Notes under the pieces: model-generated
What the model was told of the DNA's origin: nothing
The model's input: only the letters and a program-made list of their open reading frames with translations
Database searches by the model: none
Shown here: piece by piece, positions 4,274 to 6,564 of the stretch
Layout of the letters: every line of letters starts with the position of its first letter
Position numbering within the stretch: position 1 is the stretch's first letter
Translations under genes and position numbers: made by a program
DNA from: Bacillota bacterium
Lineage (GTDB): Bacteria > Bacillota > Clostridia > Clostridiales > Clostridiaceae
Direction: 5' to 3'
Assembly: GCA_023440105.1 (NCBI GenBank)
Contig: JAEXSY010000089.1
Location: forward strand, 1-6,564
Length of the DNA stretch: 6,564 nucleotides

Positions 4274-6564
4274 ATGAGAAATAATATTGTGATAAAGGGA
4301 GCTAAGGTACATAACTTAAAAAATGTTACAGTAGAAATACCTAGAGATAAGCTGGTGGTTTTTACCGGGCTTTCAGGCTCCGGTAAGTCCTCCCTGGCTT
4401 TTGATACCCTGTATGCTGAAGGACAGAGAAGATATGTTGAATCCCTTTCTGCTTATGCCAGGCAGTTTTTAGGCCAGATGAATAAGCCAGAGGTGGATAG
4501 CATAGAGGGTCTTTCTCCCGCTATATCCATAGATCAAAAAACTACCAGCAGAAATCCCAGATCTACCGTTGGTACTGTGACGGAAATCTATGACTATCTA
4601 AGGCTTTTATATTCAAAGGTAGGAGTGCCGCACTGCCCTAATTGTGGCAAAGAAATAACTCAACAGTCAGTAGATCAGATTGTGGATAAGGTGATGGAGC
4701 TTCCAGAACGAACAAAAATTCAGGTGCTCGCTCCTATCATAAGAGGGAGAAAGGGTACCCACGAAAAGGTGCTGGAAAGCATAAAGAAAAATGGATATGT
4801 AAGAGCTAGAGTTGATGGAGAGCTCAATGATCTTACTGAGGATGAAATAACCCTAGAGAAAAATATAAAGCATACTATAGAAGCTGTTATTGATAGATTG
4901 ATAGTAAGAGAGGATATTGGAAGAAGACTTTCCGATTCTATAGAAATGGCCCTGAAGCTGGCTGATGGTCTGGTTATTATAAATATCATTGACGGAGAGG
5001 ATTTGCTCTTTTCAGAGAGATTTGCCTGTGCGGATTGCGGTATCAGCATAGATGATCTGGCACCAAGATTGTTTTCCTTTAACTCACCCTTCGGAAAATG
5101 TGATCGCTGTGACGGCTTAGGAACTCTGCTGGAAATAGATGAGGATTTAGTTATTCCCGATAAGAATAGAAGCATTATGGAGGGAGCTATTGTCACCTGG
5201 GGAGAAGGAAGACTCAAGGAGGATTCCTGGACTTATAGCATATTAACCGCTTTAAGCAAAAAATATAAGTTTGATCTCAATACACCTATAAAGGATCTAC
5301 CTAAAAAGATAGTAGATATTCTTTTATATGGCACTAAAGGTGAAAAGCTCAAAGTAACCTATCAAAGAGACTATACCTCAGGACAGTTTAATCATAATTT
5401 TGAAGGAGAAATTAATTCCTTAAAAAGGAGGTATATGGAAACTAACTCTGATGCAATCAAGGCTGATATTGAACAATATATGAGTGATAACCCCTGTCCA
5501 AAGTGTAAGGGAGCAAGACTTAAGCCTGAGGCTCTAGCTGTAACGGTAGGGGATAAAAACATTCATGAGTTCACAGACTTATCCATAAGAGATGAATTAG
5601 AGTATATAGAGAATATTGAGTTTTCTGAGAAGAATAAGATTATCAGCAGTCAGATCATAAAGGAAATAAAGAGCAGGCTCAAATTCTTAATAGATGTGGG
5701 ACTTGACTATTTGGATTTATCACGAAATTCTGGAACCCTATCGGGAGGAGAATCTCAGAGAATAAGACTGGCAACACAGATTGGCTCCAGCCTTATGGGG
5801 GTTTTGTATATATTGGATGAACCGAGCATAGGTCTCCATCAAAGGGATAATGACAGATTGATTGCTACACTAAAGCATCTTAGGGATTTAGGAAATACCC
5901 TGGTAGTGGTTGAGCATGATGAGGATACTATCAAAGAAGCAGACTATATTGTAGATATAGGTCCTGGTGCTGGTGAGCATGGAGGAAAAATTATTGCAGC
6001 AGGAACTCTAGAAGAAATAAAAGAGGTCAAGGAATCAATTACTGCTCAATATTTAACTGGAGAAAAGGTGATTGAGGTACCTAAAGAGAGAAGGAAGGGT
6101 AACGGCAATAAGATTGTTGTAAAGGGAGCAAAGGAAAATAATCTGAAGAATGTTAACGCTGAAATTCCTCTGGGAACACTTACTCTAGTCACAGGTGTTT
6201 CCGGTTCTGGTAAGAGCACATTGATTAATGAAGTTCTTTATAAAGGCTTAAACAAGCTGGTAAATAAAGCTAGGGTGATTCCAGGACAGCATAAGGAAAT
6301 ATTAGGTGCAGAAAATATCGATAAGATTATAGATATAGATCAGAGTCCTATAGGGAGGACTCCCAGATCCAATCCTGCTACCTATACAGGAACCTTCGAT
6401 ATCATAAGAGAGTTATTTTCCAATACCTCTGAGGCTAAGATGAGGGGCTATAAGCCAGGAAGGTTCAGCTTCAATGTAAAGGGAGGTCGTTGTGAGGCTT
6501 GCAGCGGTGATGGTATAATTAAGATAGAGATGCAGTTTTTATCTGATGTATATGTACCCTGTGA
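4274..6564 (+). CDS. uvrA: Excinuclease ABC subunit A (UvrA), 3' end outside window
   Basis: The frame is open from ATG 4274 to the window edge: 763 full codons of a protein usually about 940 long. UvrA is the dimeric, ABC-type ATPase that finds DNA lesions and hands them to UvrB. In order: Walker A GLSGSGKS (32-39, K38); RRYVESLSAYARQFLGQM; TTSRNPRSTVGTVTEIYDYL; C121-X2-C124; a UvrB-binding region at about 130-250; zinc finger C252-X2-C255-X20-C276-X2-C279; CPKC (408-411), which may share a structural zinc with C121/C124; ABC signature LSGGESQR (489-496); Walker B VLYILDEPS (510-518) followed by GLHQRD; and the second Walker A GVSGSGKS (641-648, K647). Next is SPIGRTPRSNPATYTG, then the second zinc finger, of which C740, C743 and C763 are present and the fourth cysteine is beyond the edge. 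The start MRNNIVIKGAKVHNLKNV matches the family's MxxIxVKGAxxHNLKN. The gap to uvrB is 84 bases with no promoter or convincing terminator, so both are probably on one SOS-controlled mRNA. Confidence 0.98.
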   Translation, partial: MRNNIVIKGAKVHNLKNVTVEIPRDKLVVFTGLSGSGKSSLAFDTLYAEGQRRYVESLSAYARQFLGQMNKPEVDSIEGLSPAISIDQKTTSRNPRSTVGTVTEIYDYLRLLYSKVGVPHCPNCGKEITQQSVDQIVDKVMELPERTKIQVLAPIIRGRKGTHEKVLESIKKNGYVRARVDGELNDLTEDEITLEKNIKHTIEAVIDRLIVREDIGRRLSDSIEMALKLADGLVIINIIDGEDLLFSERFACADCGISIDDLAPRLFSFNSPFGKCDRCDGLGTLLEIDEDLVIPDKNRSIMEGAIVTWGEGRLKEDSWTYSILTALSKKYKFDLNTPIKDLPKKIVDILLYGTKGEKLKVTYQRDYTSGQFNHNFEGEINSLKRRYMETNSDAIKADIEQYMSDNPCPKCKGARLKPEALAVTVGDKNIHEFTDLSIRDELEYIENIEFSEKNKIISSQIIKEIKSRLKFLIDVGLDYLDLSRNSGTLSGGESQRIRLATQIGSSLMGVLYILDEPSIGLHQRDNDRLIATLKHLRDLGNTLVVVEHDEDTIKEADYIVDIGPGAGEHGGKIIAAGTLEEIKEVKESITAQYLTGEKVIEVPKERRKGNGNKIVVKGAKENNLKNVNAEIPLGTLTLVTGVSGSGKSTLINEVLYKGLNKLVNKARVIPGQHKEILGAENIDKIIDIDQSPIGRTPRSNPATYTGTFDIIRELFSNTSEAKMRGYKPGRFSFNVKGGRCEACSGDGIIKIEMQFLSDVYVPC

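Noticed and set aside
4720..5217. 165-residue open frame on the minus strand
   Set aside because: It lies wholly inside uvrA, which is well conserved in this stretch (zinc finger, UvrB-binding region). Its serine-rich translation is typical of an antisense shadow.
1..6564. Search for a new defence, mobile or toxin-antitoxin system
   Set aside because: All coding space is taken by four recognisable housekeeping-type genes, and the gaps (253, 232 and 84 bases) hold only repeats and control signals. No transposase, integrase, tRNA or attachment site is visible.

Overview
The window looks like core chromosome of a low-GC, endospore-forming-type Firmicute, most likely a Clostridium relative. The pointers are the AT-rich intergenic DNA, heavy use of AGA (Arg) and ATA (Ile) codons, strong GGAGG-type ribosome binding sites, hairpin-plus-T terminators, and the gene order. 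The species cannot be named from the sequence. All genes are on the + strand.

Layout: (1) 1-794 is the 3' part of a multi-pass membrane protein with a C-terminal PDZ domain, resembling Bacillus MinJ, followed by a terminator at 881-911. (2) Between that gene and its terminator lies an unusual cytosine-free tract made of four 7-bp and then six 8-bp tandem repeats. (3) 1048-1956 is a complete murQ (N-acetylmuramic acid 6-phosphate etherase), with a candidate promoter of its own upstream and a strong terminator at 1998-2039. (4) 2101-2152 is the control region of the excision-repair genes: a sigma-A-type promoter followed at once by a LexA/SOS operator. (5) 2189-4189 is a complete uvrB. (6) 4274 to the window end is uvrA, cut off at about residue 763 inside its second zinc finger.

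How the genes work together: UvrA and UvrB form the damage-recognition complex of nucleotide excision repair and appear to be one SOS-controlled transcription unit. A PDZ membrane protein next to uvrBA recalls the Bacillus minJ-uvrB-uvrA neighbourhood. MurQ belongs to another pathway, recycling of cell-wall amino sugar. It sits between the two as a single-gene unit with terminators on both sides, so it looks like a cassette placed in an otherwise conserved neighbourhood.

I found no new defence or mobile system here. The points most worth a second look are the compound tandem repeat, the LexA box (which also decides the uvrB start), the isolated murQ, and the fact that uvrB and uvrA share one reading frame separated by a single in-frame stop codon.
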